A stretch of 64,000 bases of DNA from Oceanobacillus salinisoli (lineage in GTDB: Bacteria; Bacillota; Bacilli; Bacillales; Amphibacillaceae). How positions within the stretch are numbered: position 1 is the stretch's first letter; each line of letters begins with the position of its first letter. The notes beneath the pieces were generated by a model. That model was not told the DNA's origin, made no database searches, and saw only the letters and a list, made by a program, of their open reading frames with translations. Of this stretch, positions 17,712 through 26,585 are shown piece after piece. Made by a program: the position numbers and the translations under genes. The DNA lies in NCBI RefSeq assembly GCF_009733865.1, contig NZ_WOFB01000006.1, positions 62,001 to 126,000 of the forward strand, read 5' to 3'.

Positions 17712-17765
17712 AAGGGGCAGTCCTACACTCTACTAACACTTTAGTACAATGAGGGACTAGCCCTA
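17712..17765. repeat. inverted repeat / terminator-like hairpin
   Basis: AGGGGCAGTCCTACAC pairs with a downstream arm ending GAGGGACTAGCCCT, with a central loop, giving a 54-nt near-palindrome downstream of the SEC-C gene. It may serve as a terminator or be a dispersed repeat. Confidence 0.5.
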
Positions 17766-17871
17766 ATTCGATAATCCATCCCCGAATAGTTCATTGGGTC
17801 AAAATTGAACAAACAAAACACATAGCTTGAGTATTTCTTGTAAAGAATAACATTAAGGAGGGATATATTTT

Positions 17872-18051
17872 ATGAAGAAAAAACCAACTGAAACAGAACA
17901 AGCAAATATAAAGTTAAACAAAGCTTTTTATGGAGAAAATCATGATGATGAAACAGATTTAGATTTAGATCCTTTGATAAACAATAATAATATTGCTTTA
18001 GTTCTCAATAATAGTAAGAAAAATGATAAAGATAATGAAGATATGAGTTAA
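17872..18051 (+). CDS. small acidic protein of unknown function
   Basis: A 59-residue open frame with an excellent ribosome binding site (AAGGAGGG, nine bases) and a terminator hairpin 80 bp downstream. The protein has a basic start MKKKPTETEQ, an acidic centre DDETDLDLDPLINNNN, and a Lys/Asp/Asn-rich tail. Low complexity and high charge suggest a disordered polypeptide. I do not recognise a family. The ribosome binding site and terminator make it a credible single-gene unit. Confidence 0.55.
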   Translation: MKKKPTETEQANIKLNKAFYGENHDDETDLDLDPLINNNNIALVLNNSKKNDKDNEDMS

Positions 18052-18131
18052 ATTTAAAGAAAATTCCGTGTCTAAACAATGTGTAAAATGATTACAAATC
18101 CTACCTTTTTCACCCTACTTCTCAAAAATTA

Positions 18132-18163
18132 AAAAACACTCACAAAGATTGGTGAGTGTTTTA
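18132..18163 (+). terminator. intrinsic terminator after the small acidic ORF
   Basis: AAAACACTCAC-AAAGATT-GGTGAGTGTTTT is a strong stem with a T run on the plus strand. Confidence 0.75.
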
Positions 18164-18184
18164 TCGTTTCCTGGAAAAAGAGTC

Positions 18185-18246
18185 AGACCCGCATTTCCAT
18201 GTCATTGTGGTACGAAAAAAATTTAAAGAAGTGTTGTGAAAAGTGA
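18185..18246 (+). pseudogene. SEC-C zinc-motif remnant
   Basis: A short frame ending in a stop at 18244-18246 encodes FPCHCGTKKNLKKCCEK. This mirrors the SEC-C tail [15 protein letters not shown] of the gene ending at 17611. There is no start or body upstream, so this is the leftover end of a second SEC-C gene. Confidence 0.55.
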
Positions 18247-18328
18247 TTGATAGATGAACCTTTTGGTATGCCTAGCTTTTCTTTATTCTAGAAAAGCTTT
18301 TTATAATCTTATACACCACTGCTCCGCT

Positions 18329-18622
18329 TTAGTAGGAGGAAGTCCAAAGAAAGACATCCTCTCTACGCCCATTAATCGCTTCACCAACTACACATTCTGA
18401 ACCACCATTTGCATACATTTCCGCCGTATCGATTACCTTCATGCCCAACTCGATTCCGAACTGTAAAGCTTTTATTTCTTTTTCTTTCATCCTGGGATTT
18501 TCCCCCATGTACCAAGTGCCCTGTCCTATACTGGGTAGAGTTGTTCCGTCTGGTAGAGTGACTACACGCTTTTCCATGGTATTTTTAGTTTCTCTTTGTT
18601 TCTTTTCGTTGTTTAAATCCAC
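18329..18622 (-). pseudogene. aldo/keto reductase, N-terminal fragment
   Basis: The first ~95 residues of an aldo/keto reductase: MEKRVVTLPDGTTLPSIGQGTWYMGE, then LGMKVIDTAEMYANG, with the catalytic Asp and Tyr of DTAEMY present. The frame ends WTSSY-stop where families continue with the LVSKV-Lys strand, so about two thirds of the enzyme is missing. The GTG start follows AAAGGATG. No remainder is seen downstream, so this is a 3' truncation. Confidence 0.8.
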
Positions 18623-18700
18623 TGATAATCATCCTTTCTTTTTTGCACTCCTCTCCCCTAATACATATGTCTTCTATACTTTATAATTAATTCATAAAAA

Positions 18701-18750
18701 AATTGCACCTCTAATTGTTAGATTTTGTCTAACAAATTGGGTGCAATTTT
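18701..18750. terminator. bidirectional terminator hairpin
   Basis: AATTGCACC(T)CTAATTGTTAGA and its near-complement TCTAACAAATTGGGTGCAATT form a long stem with T runs on both sides. It sits between the DsbA-family gene and the reductase fragment. Confidence 0.75.
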
Positions 18751-18787
18751 ATCATAATGGAGGATTTTCAAAATAAATAACATACAG

Positions 18788-19711
18788 TTATTCTTTTACT
18801 TTAAGATAATATTTTTCTCCTAAAATCTCTTTTTCTTCATATGTTCCTATTGGTAATTCCTTTTTCACAAAATCACTAATTTCCGATTCATTAAGATTAT
18901 ACATCACTTCTAATTCTTTAGAGAAAAGAAGTTTTTCCTTAGTAAGAAAATCCTTAAGTGAAGGGATATCTTTGGATATAAGTTCTTCCCCATTTAATGT
19001 TTGTGTTAAGGCCGAAATGTAATTAACAAGTGGTCGGCCACCTACAACACTAACTCCTTTATTTTCTTTATTTACCATAATTATCGTTGGGAAACCTCTT
19101 ACCCCTAAATCTCTTGCTAAAGTAAAATCCTCCTCCAGTAATTGTCCTCCTAATGGACCTTCTGCTAAACGAATAATTTCTTCGCCATCAAGTCCCAGGT
19201 TATTGACAATCTCAATCATCATCGATTTTTCACCTATATTTTTATTAAATACGAATAGCGCTTCTCTTGCACGTCGTAAGTATTCATTTGCTAGTTCATC
19301 ATTATGATTATGTTGAATTACTTTATAGACACGAGAAGGAGGAAATGACGATTGCACGGGATTGTCATGCCACAATGTACCATCAATCGGCATACGATAG
19401 TGTTCACCTACTTCCCTCCAGTGACTAGCAACATCTGCTGGCTTAAAAATCCCATTACCTGGATCAACTGGTCCTTCCCACTTTTCAAGTAAACCTCCCA
19501 TCACCGTATGAAAGTTGAAATGATTACCATACTCTTCCCTGAATCGGCCTAGAACTGGCTCTAATGCCCAGAAATGCGAACAAATTGGATCTGTCACATA
19601 ATATAAATCAATTGTTTTAGTAGATTGGTTCAAATCAATCTCTTTCATTTCTTCTTCTCCTGGCACACCACATACACCTGTTTCTAAATCACAAATCATA
19701 TTTTTAGCCAT
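18788..19711 (-). CDS. DsbA-family protein, SpxH/YjbH-like
   Basis: A 307-residue thioredoxin-superfamily protein of the DsbA/FrnE/YjbH type. A short Cys-containing leader (MICDLETGVCGVPGEEEM) precedes the first strand LYYVTDPICSHFWALEPVL. The active-site position reads CSHF instead of CxxC, so oxidoreductase activity is doubtful. The cis-Pro strand GVRGFPTIIMV is intact, and the helical insertion between is typical. YjbH proteins are adaptors that present Spx to ClpXP. It forms a pair with the FMN reductase gene 48 bp upstream, under the divergent TetR regulator. Confidence 0.78.
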   Translation of the reverse strand: MAKNMICDLETGVCGVPGEEEMKEIDLNQSTKTIDLYYVTDPICSHFWALEPVLGRFREEYGNHFNFHTVMGGLLEKWEGPVDPGNGIFKPADVASHWREVGEHYRMPIDGTLWHDNPVQSSFPPSRVYKVIQHNHNDELANEYLRRAREALFVFNKNIGEKSMMIEIVNNLGLDGEEIIRLAEGPLGGQLLEEDFTLARDLGVRGFPTIIMVNKENKGVSVVGGRPLVNYISALTQTLNGEELISKDIPSLKDFLTKEKLLFSKELEVMYNLNESEISDFVKKELPIGTYEEKEILGEKYYLKVKE

Positions 19712-19759
19712 TTCATTATCCCTTCCTAATATTACTTCATTAAAAAGATAAAATTCTTA

Positions 19760-20317
19760 TTATCTAATAGTTTTTAATGCTTTAGACCAATCAACCACTT
19801 CATCCAATAAATTCATGACAGTTTCTTCATGGAATGGTGCTGGGTTAAACTTGCTCATGTCCTGGAAATCAGTAAAAAGGCTCAATCCCACGTGTGTTCC
19901 GACTGTCGCCACCTTAGGTACAGATAAGATTAAGCGCAAGTTGTTCGCTGCTGAAACTCCAAGTGTTGAACCGTAGCTTACAATCCCTGCAGCTTTATTA
20001 TTCCACTCTTGGTATAGATAATCGATAGCATCCTTTAACCCAGAAGTAATACCTTTATTGTATTCTGCTAATACAAAAACAAATCCATCAAGTGAGTCGA
20101 TTTTCTCAGACCAAATTTTTGCTTCTGGTGTTTGATAATCACGTGTCATTATTGCGGGAACAGATTCATTATATCGTGGTAAGTTGTAGTCTTTAATGTC
20201 GACTAACTCATATTCAGCATCTGTTCTTTGATTTGCGATTGATTTCACCCATTCTGCAACCTGTGTATTTACTCGTGCATCTCTTGTACTTCCTGTAATA
20301 ATTCCAATTTTAACCAT
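19760..20317 (-). CDS. NADPH-dependent FMN reductase
   Basis: A 185-residue flavodoxin-like quinone/FMN reductase. The phosphate-binding loop GSTRDARVNTQVAEWV follows the first strand, and FVFVLAEYNKGITSGLKDAIDYLY is the FMN-binding PEYN-like region (here AEYNKG). GIVSYGSTLGVSAANNLR is the third cofactor loop. It probably reduces quinones or azo/nitro compounds with NAD(P)H in the cytosol. The first gene of the pair, it is divergent from the TetR gene, which probably controls it. Confidence 0.88.
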   Translation of the reverse strand: MVKIGIITGSTRDARVNTQVAEWVKSIANQRTDAEYELVDIKDYNLPRYNESVPAIMTRDYQTPEAKIWSEKIDSLDGFVFVLAEYNKGITSGLKDAIDYLYQEWNNKAAGIVSYGSTLGVSAANNLRLILSVPKVATVGTHVGLSLFTDFQDMSKFNPAPFHEETVMNLLDEVVDWSKALKTIR

Positions 20318-20427
20318 TGTTATTCCTCCTAATTTTTTAAATGTTTTGTGTTGTTAGAAGCATCACACTTGCTTTACAATGTTAGCTTATTACATAATAA
20401 AATAAGGAAAAACCAATAGTTCATTAG

Positions 20428-20449
20428 ATGTGTAGTATATACAACACAT
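20428..20449. promoter_or_regulatory. 22-bp palindrome, candidate TetR operator
   Basis: ATGTGTAGTAT and ATACAACACAT are inverted copies with one mismatch pair. It lies between the reductase gene and the divergent TetR gene, 38 bp before the regulator start, where a shared operator is expected. Confidence 0.6.
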
Positions 20450-20486
20450 TGTAAACATTGTTGGAAAACTAGGGAGGGATTATTTG

Positions 20487-21041
20487 ATGACAGAAACGAA
20501 GACAGATCCGCGAATTCTCCGGACTCGTAAAATAATTATGGATTCTTTCATTAAGCTTTCAGGAAAAAAAGAATTCAAGGATATCACCATAAAAGATATC
20601 ACGACGGAAGCCATGATTAACCGTGCAACCTTCTATTATCATTTTGAAGATATTTACGACCTATTAGAAAAGGCGTTATCAGAAGTATTGTTAATCAACT
20701 TAAATACTAATCTCTACCAAAATAGCGAATTAAATGAAGATACTATCATTCGTCTATTTCAAGCAATTACTAATTTCCAACTAACACTATCTAATCGTTG
20801 TCATAGAGGATACGAGGATACAATTGCTCGAATTATTAGGGAGCAGATTGAGGTAATCATCTTTAATTTATTAGTAAAACAATTTCCTGGTGAAGAAAAA
20901 AAAGCTCATAAAGTAACAGCTTCCATGTTAAGCTGGGGAATTTACGGAGCGTCTGTAGAATGGAGAAGAAATAATAATTCAACATCACCTGAAGAATATA
21001 TTAAACTAGCCATCCCTTATATTATCTATGGGATTAATTAA
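20487..21041 (+). CDS. TetR/AcrR-family regulator
   Basis: A 184-residue regulator. Residues 7-53 are the TetR helix-turn-helix: RILRTRKIIMDSFIKLSGKKEFKDITIKDIT, then INRATFYYHFED. The C-terminal ligand domain is all-helical and of the TetR_C_7-like size. The ATG at 20487 with AGGGAGGG is preferred to a TTG one codon upstream. The divergent arrangement suggests it represses the FMN reductase/DsbA pair in response to an electrophile or quinone (inferred). Confidence 0.87.
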   Translation: MTETKTDPRILRTRKIIMDSFIKLSGKKEFKDITIKDITTEAMINRATFYYHFEDIYDLLEKALSEVLLINLNTNLYQNSELNEDTIIRLFQAITNFQLTLSNRCHRGYEDTIARIIREQIEVIIFNLLVKQFPGEEKKAHKVTASMLSWGIYGASVEWRRNNNSTSPEEYIKLAIPYIIYGIN

Positions 21042-21089
21042 TAAAAATAGGTAACAGTTTTCCAAACAAAAAGAAAGAATAGCAGAAGT

Positions 21090-21514
21090 AAATGTAGAAA
21101 ATATGGTTATATTACAGATGATGAAAAATAAGAATGATCATTTGTCTTTCATTTAGCTGTCTCAGAGGAAACAAAAAAAGATGTAGTACAAGTTATACAA
21201 AATACCCCTTGGTGGTGGGTATCCCAATGAACAAACTGGAAACATTCAGAAGGGCAAAATTCCAATATCCAAAATTGCAAAGACCATCCTGTTTTCCATG
21301 TTTCCTGAAACGACGCTATGACTTACTGCGCGAGTGGAATGGCAAACGATTACCCACAGAGGTAGAGTGGGAATACGTGACAGGAGGAGAACTTGTTCAA
21401 AAGCGTTATTCTTGTAGAGAGAATTACATCCTGAAGGCAAGCATATGTGCAGTATCTGGCAAGGTGAATTTCAAATGTAAATCACATGTAACGGGGCAGG
21501 TGGAGGGCTTTTAA
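21090..21514 (+). pseudogene. formylglycine-generating enzyme (SUMF1 family) remnant
   Basis: Pieces of a SUMF1/FGE-sulfatase protein appear in order but in different frames. They are YGYITDDEK-stop, SFVFHLAVSEETKKDVVQV, NTPWWWVSQ-stop-TNWKHSEGQ, DHPVFHVS-stop-NDAMTYC, then WNGKRLPTEVEWEYVTGGE, and finally HPEGKHMCSIWQGEF. At least three in-frame stops and two frameshifts show a dead gene. The N-terminus and the substrate-binding C-terminus are missing. Intact members oxidise a Cys of sulfatases or act as stand-alone oxidases. Confidence 0.8.
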
Positions 21515-21533
21515 ATTAGCGTTAGTGATAGCG

Positions 21534-21811
21534 TTATTCCTCGTTCAGTAAATCAGATAACTTAAATAAAGTCTCTGAGTAATACCTTTTCCTGTTATTG
21601 CAAGATCTATATCAGATCCTTTTTTATAATTACCTATTGCACTACTTCCAAAAATAATCCCACATTCAATTTCTTCAAATTCCTCAGGGCAATATTTATA
21701 TAACGTATATCACTCTCAATTAGTCCAAACATATTATCTTTCATTTAGTAATTTTTTATATAGAAAGTTCACAAATCTTTGTTTCCACCGACCATCCTTC
21801 ATTTCAACCAT
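21534..21811 (-). pseudogene. HEPN-MNT toxin-antitoxin remnant
   Basis: The minus strand begins with ATG after AGGAG and encodes MVEMKDGRWKQRFVNFLYKK, the start of an HI0074-type HEPN protein. After a stop and an apparent deletion comes a nucleotidyltransferase (MNT) piece with the motif IFGSSAIGNYKKGSDIDLAIT (GSxxxG...DxD) and the end KLSDLLNEE, with frameshifts. Intact HEPN-MNT pairs are toxin-antitoxin modules in which MNT AMPylates the HEPN RNase. Only a fused, broken remnant is left. Confidence 0.7.
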
Positions 21812-21999
21812 GTTTTCACTCCTAATTATTTTGCAGTCTTTGCAACGAATGAATCTTTACTCCTATTATAATTAAACTTTCATCCTTAAGAACCAATCCA
21901 TCCTTTTTTAGAATTATAATAGAAGACAAGGAGTTATACCCTGTCTTGTTTTTAGATTAGATACCGATGGATCGTTCTCTACATCATGCACACAAAGTA

Positions 22000-22213
22000 T
22001 TAAAAGTAGTTTCGTATTGTTATCAAAACTCTCTCTAAATCATGTTCATGTAACTTTCCAATTTTAAATAGTAACTCTTTAAAATGCACAGTGTTTTGTT
22101 TTGAGCATCTAACATATAGAAGGTTTGTCTAAGCCCGCTTCTTCCCAATATTCAATAACAACATCAAATTCAATTATGCGTAAGTCTGTATGGTAGAAAA
22201 ATCTTATGCATTC
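22000..22213 (-). pseudogene. PemK/MazF-like toxin, 3' remnant
   Basis: One frame gives FYHTDLRIIEFDVVIEYWEE followed by AGLDKPSI-stop. A shifted frame continues CSKQNTVHFKELLFKIGKLH, then LERVLITIRNYF-stop. The order LDKPS, CSKQNTV, IGKLH, LERVLxTIRNYF is that of the C-terminal half of Bacillaceae MazF/PemK-type endoribonucleases. The N-terminal half is absent and a frameshift splits the rest. Confidence 0.55.
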
Positions 22214-22385
22214 CTATCTTTTATAAAGACTTATACATTCTAGAGATTTTTGCTAGAGCTACTATAGACAAATCACCCCTTTTAATTAAAAATTGAAGGG
22301 TTTAATTCAATCAAAAATTTCCTTTCATTTACTACTAATTGTTCATTTTCATCTTTAGGGTTAAATAAAAACCAAAGCAAAAAGA

Positions 22386-22413
22386 GATGACCACCAGAAA
22401 TGGTAGTCACCTC
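22386..22413 (-). terminator. terminator of the M20 peptidase gene
   Basis: GATGACCACC-AGAAAT-GGTAGTCACCTC is a strong hairpin 23 bp beyond the stop of the minus-strand peptidase gene. Confidence 0.65.
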
Positions 22414-22435
22414 ATGTTGTTTAAAAAATCTCTTT

Positions 22436-23584
22436 TTATTTCGATAATCCTAAAATTAACTCCTTATAGATATCGAAGAATGCAAAGTAGTAATCTTTGT
22501 AGACATATTCATCTGTTTTGTGTGCCATTTTCGTTTCACCTGGACCAAACATCATGAATGGGAAGTTGTCATCTTTACCTCGTAATAAGTTTGATGCATC
22601 CGTCACCCCTGGCGAACCTTTAACAGCAATTTCTAAATCTAAATGTTTTTTACCGAGTTCTTTAGCAAGGTCAACCATTTCAGACTTTCCTGAAGTGAAA
22701 ACACTTGGTAATGACATGGTCACTTCCACATCAATATTAGAGCCTTCGTTATTGTATTTGTTAGCTGTTTTGTTGAATAAGTCAATCACTTCATCGTTAT
22801 CAAATTCTGGAATAGTACGCACGTTTATTTCAGCTACTGCTTTTTCTGGAACGGAGTTTACCTGGTTCCCTGCATTAAAAATAGTTGTACTCATAACCAA
22901 TTTATTTAGAACTTCATTTTTACGATCATCGCCATTCAATTTTTTGTCTACTTCTAATAGGTATTCCATCAATGGATTAATCGCGTTATAACCTTGGTCA
23001 GGCATAGAACTATGTGCTGCTTCACCAATAGAAGTAACACGCAAGTTAAGTGATCCTTTGTGAGAGTAAATAATCGTGTCATGAGAAGGTTCAGCTACCC
23101 ATAGATAATCTACTTCATCCATATAGCCTTCTTCATATAATTTTTTAGAACCTGCGCCACCGACTTCTTCACCAGTAGTTGCCATAAAACGAACAGTACC
23201 ATTTTTTAGTTCATTATTTTCTTTGAGTTCAATCATCACTAGAGCAAGGTTTACTAGACCTGCTTTCATGTCATTTGTTCCACGTCCGTATAATTTTCCG
23301 TCTCTTTCTGTCAATATGAACGGATCAGTTGCCCACTCGCTTTCATCACCAGGAGAAACGACATCCATATGACCGGAAACGCCAATGACTGGACTCCCGC
23401 TTCCAATTTCAGCCACTAAGTTAACACGGGTGTCTGTAACTGGAACAATTTTAGATTCAATGCCGTATTCAGCAAATAAATCTTTCAAGTAATTTGCCAC
23501 TTCGATTTCGTTTTCATTAATGGATTTAATCGCAATAATGTCAGATAAAATCTTTATCTTTTCTTCTTCTGTAAAATGTTTCAT
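22436..23584 (-). CDS. M20 family peptidase / ArgE-DapE-type deacylase
   Basis: A 382-residue zinc hydrolase. The metal ligands are visible in GVSGHMDVVSPGD (His, Asp), GRGTNDMKAGL (Asp), ATTGEEVGGAGSKKL (catalytic Glu and ligand Glu), and MAHKTDEYV (last His). The dimerisation lid carries AHSSMPDQGYNAI. Members remove succinyl or acetyl groups from amino acids or cleave dipeptides. The substrate is not decided by sequence, and no lysine or arginine genes are nearby. The ribosome binding site is GGAGGTATG. It is monocistronic. Confidence 0.9.
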   Translation of the reverse strand: MKHFTEEEKIKILSDIIAIKSINENEIEVANYLKDLFAEYGIESKIVPVTDTRVNLVAEIGSGSPVIGVSGHMDVVSPGDESEWATDPFILTERDGKLYGRGTNDMKAGLVNLALVMIELKENNELKNGTVRFMATTGEEVGGAGSKKLYEEGYMDEVDYLWVAEPSHDTIIYSHKGSLNLRVTSIGEAAHSSMPDQGYNAINPLMEYLLEVDKKLNGDDRKNEVLNKLVMSTTIFNAGNQVNSVPEKAVAEINVRTIPEFDNDEVIDLFNKTANKYNNEGSNIDVEVTMSLPSVFTSGKSEMVDLAKELGKKHLDLEIAVKGSPGVTDASNLLRGKDDNFPFMMFGPGETKMAHKTDEYVYKDYYFAFFDIYKELILGLSK

Positions 23585-23676
23585 ACTACATACCTCCGAA
23601 ATTCTTATCTGTCTATCCTCAGGTGAGAATACAACTGTATTTTACCCAAAAAGTACATTAATTAAGTTAGCCACTA

Positions 23677-23715
23677 AAATCGGGGTCAGTCCCCAAAGCC
23701 ATTTTCTTTCCCGGT
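23677..23715. repeat. REP-like fragment
   Basis: CGGGGTCAGTCCCC followed by CCATTTTCTTTCCCGG resembles dispersed Bacillaceae palindromes of the 'GGGGTCAGTCCCC' kind. It lies between two convergent-free minus-strand genes. There is only one copy here. Confidence 0.35.
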
Positions 23716-23769
23716 AACAATAAATTACTTATTTATTGGAATGATAAGGATCCATTCGATAACTACTGA

Positions 23770-26055
23770 CTACATTCTAGCTGAAATGTTTTTAACCCCA
23801 TCTTTTAACCATTTTGCTGTCAATGTCTCTATATCTAACATCTCTTCCGGTGTACCTTCAAATATGATATGTCCACCTTGTTTTCCTCCTCCTGTACCCA
23901 ATTCTATTACCCAATCGCTCGCCGCTATAAAGTCTAGATTGTGTTCGATTATGATAACAGAATTTCCTCTGTCCACAAGTTTATGAAAGACGTCTAACAG
24001 TTTTCGATTATCTTCTGCATGTAGTCCCATGGATGGCTCGTCCAATAAGTAGATCTGTCCTTCTTTGTGTAAATGGCTTGCAAGTTTTAAACGTTGAATT
24101 TCTCCTCCGCTTAGGGAACTCGTTGTTTGTCCTAATGTTAAATACCCTAATCCTACCTCTTTTAGCGTATTCACTCTTTTTATGATCTTGGGTAGTTTAA
24201 AATAGTTGGTAGCTTCATCTATCGTTAATTCTAAAATCTCCACTATATTTTTATCCTGATATCGATAGGATAGTGCCTCGTTTGAATATCTCGTACCGCC
24301 ACATGCTTCACAAGGAAGCGTCACTGGATCGGCAAATGCTACATCAGGTTTTAAGCCCCCTTTTCCTTTGCAAGTAGGACATGCTCCAATAGAATTAAAG
24401 CTAAACACCCCTGCAGGACGCGCTGTTTCTTTTGAAAATATGGAACGAATATCATCCATTATCCCCATATATGTAGCTAGTGTCGAACGGTTAGAGACTC
24501 CTATACCGCCTTGCCCTACCATGATGGTTTCCGGATACTTTTTAGTAAATGCATCAAACATTAATGAGCTTTTACCTGAACCAGATACTCCACAGATAGA
24601 GACTAGAACATTTTTAGGAATATTTACATATATATTTTTTAGGTTATGGTTACTTGCTCCTTTTATTGTAAAGTAACTTTTTATCTCTCTTGGATATTGG
24701 TTTATGTTTAACTTTTGGTTTAGGGTTGTGGCGGCATTAGAGTTTTTTAAGCCATCTAATTTGCCTTGATAGACAACTTCTCCTCCGCTTACACCTGCTC
24801 CTGGTCCCATCTCTATTATTTCATCCGCTGCTCTTATTACTGATAGATCGTGTTCGATTACGATAACGGTATTATGCTCATCTTTTATATTATTTAGCAT
24901 TTGTATTAACATATCCACTTCTTCCGGATGGAGTCCTGCACTTGGTTCATCGAAAATATATGTAATATTGTTGAGACTACTCCCTAAATGACGGGCGATT
25001 TTTACCCTTTGCGCTTCCCCACCGGACAAAGTGCCCATTTTCCTTGATAGGCTCAAATATCCTAATCCCATGTCAACTAATTGTTTGATATGTGGAATTA
25101 TTTGCATTGCGATAGATTTCCCCATAGAATCTTTTATTTTCTTTAACTCCTCCAGTAGTCCTGTAAGCTCCAATTGATCATATTCTGCAATATTTAAGTC
25201 ATTTATTCGGCATTCCAATACCTTTGGATTCAAGCCAGAACCGTGGCAAGTTGGACATAAAGAATGCGTTGATACCGCTAAGACATCATCTTGGGATACT
25301 CCTTTTAGCTTTGAAATATCTCTGTTTATATAAAGACGCTTAAATCTAGGTAATAACCCATCCCACTCATGCTTTAGAGGTCCGTTTTTTGTGTGAAATG
25401 GCGCATAGACACGTTCTCCTTTACGAGGGCCGTATAATAGAAGATGAAGTTTTTCTTCTGAGTAGTCTTTTATCGGTTTATCTGGGTCGAATAATCCGCA
25501 AGTCATCATCCAATTCCCTTGCCAACCTGAAGGCGATAAAGGCTTAAATTTCACTGCATACTCTCGAAGTGACTTATCGTAATCAATCATCTTATTTAAA
25601 TCTGGTGCAATGACTTCCCCAAAACCACTACATTCCGGACATCTTCCAAAGGAACTTTGACTCAAAAAATCACTAGCAGAACCTATGGATGGCTTTCCTA
25701 TCCTTGAGAACAAAAGTCTAATTAATGGATTGATATCCATATAGGTACCTACTGTTGAACGAGAATTGCTTCCAGTTGGCCTTTGTTCCACTACTACAAC
25801 GGGACTTAAGTTTTGCATTAGATCAGCGTGGGGGCGTTCGTATCTTGGCATTTGATATCTAACATAATGAGGATAATTCAAAGTCATTTGTCTTCTGCTT
25901 TCTGTTGCTAATGTATCAAAAACAACAGAACTCTTTCCAGACCCTGAAAGACCAGTAAATACGGTGATTTTTTCTTTAGATATGTTTAAATCTATATTCT
26001 TTAAATTATTTTCTTTCAGCCCTCTTAAAATAATTTCATCATTTAATCCTGACAC
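23770..26055 (-). CDS. short UvrA-like ABC ATPase (UvrA2/drug-resistance type)
   Basis: A 761-residue UvrA paralogue with two ABC modules: Walker A GLSGSGKSS and GVSGSGKSS, signatures LSGGEAQRVKIARHL and LSGGEIQRLKLASHL, Walker B YIFDEPSAGLH and YLLDEPSMGLH. Zinc-binding pairs CPECSGFG and CPTCKGKGG...CEACGGT are present. It is about 190 residues shorter than housekeeping UvrA (~950) because the first-module insertion is missing. This is the class II UvrA pattern linked to resistance to DNA-intercalating drugs in producers. The GTG start follows AAGGGGTG. It is monocistronic. Confidence 0.88.
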   Translation of the reverse strand: MSGLNDEIILRGLKENNLKNIDLNISKEKITVFTGLSGSGKSSVVFDTLATESRRQMTLNYPHYVRYQMPRYERPHADLMQNLSPVVVVEQRPTGSNSRSTVGTYMDINPLIRLLFSRIGKPSIGSASDFLSQSSFGRCPECSGFGEVIAPDLNKMIDYDKSLREYAVKFKPLSPSGWQGNWMMTCGLFDPDKPIKDYSEEKLHLLLYGPRKGERVYAPFHTKNGPLKHEWDGLLPRFKRLYINRDISKLKGVSQDDVLAVSTHSLCPTCHGSGLNPKVLECRINDLNIAEYDQLELTGLLEELKKIKDSMGKSIAMQIIPHIKQLVDMGLGYLSLSRKMGTLSGGEAQRVKIARHLGSSLNNITYIFDEPSAGLHPEEVDMLIQMLNNIKDEHNTVIVIEHDLSVIRAADEIIEMGPGAGVSGGEVVYQGKLDGLKNSNAATTLNQKLNINQYPREIKSYFTIKGASNHNLKNIYVNIPKNVLVSICGVSGSGKSSLMFDAFTKKYPETIMVGQGGIGVSNRSTLATYMGIMDDIRSIFSKETARPAGVFSFNSIGACPTCKGKGGLKPDVAFADPVTLPCEACGGTRYSNEALSYRYQDKNIVEILELTIDEATNYFKLPKIIKRVNTLKEVGLGYLTLGQTTSSLSGGEIQRLKLASHLHKEGQIYLLDEPSMGLHAEDNRKLLDVFHKLVDRGNSVIIIEHNLDFIAASDWVIELGTGGGKQGGHIIFEGTPEEMLDIETLTAKWLKDGVKNISARM

Positions 26056-26585
26056 TTTATCACCCCTTCTGCTTTTATTTTCTAAAAAAGCATTGCATCA
26101 ATCAGTCGTGTGAATAAATCCTCAACATCCTTTACTTTTTCCATTTTTCTGTATCCTCAAAACACTATTAATGCAAAGAATAAACACTTGTGGAAAAAAA
26201 TCAAGGGTAACCCCTTGTACAGAACATTATTATCATTGTACCTTATAATGATAAAATCCTAACATATTGCAAAATAAAAGACAGGAATTTAATTATCCTG
26301 TCTTATCTCTTTCGATCATAATATTTTACTATTTGTGTGCTAAGAGTAGATTCCGGTGGTCGGGGTCGAAATATGTTTAGAAATACTTATCTTAAAGGGT
26401 TTTATGATAGTGATGTGTAAAATTTGTGTAAAAAATTTGAACTCTATAAAAAAGGGAATAACCTAAATTATGGTGAGCCAATAAGATTATCTATATATGT
26501 ATATTAAAATATAGTTACCTTAACAAGCCAACAATCTTATAGGGTACCAAAAATTCAAGATGCAGTAAGGAAAGGATTGATTATT
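26056..26585. other. intergenic region with hairpins
   Basis: This 530-bp stretch holds the UvrA promoter region, a short palindrome CAAGGGTAACCCCTTG (about 26204-26219) and a terminator-like hairpin at 26278-26304. No open frame with a ribosome binding site was found. Confidence 0.55.
26278..26304. terminator. terminator-like hairpin
   Basis: AAGACAGGA-ATTTAATTA-TCCTGTCTT, a perfect nine-base-pair stem followed by ATCTCTTT, stands alone in the intergenic region. Confidence 0.55.

Noticed and set aside
21134-21514. The 126-codon plus-strand frame as a real gene
   Set aside because: It crosses frames of the degraded formylglycine-generating enzyme; only its second half matches that family, so it is treated as a pseudogene.
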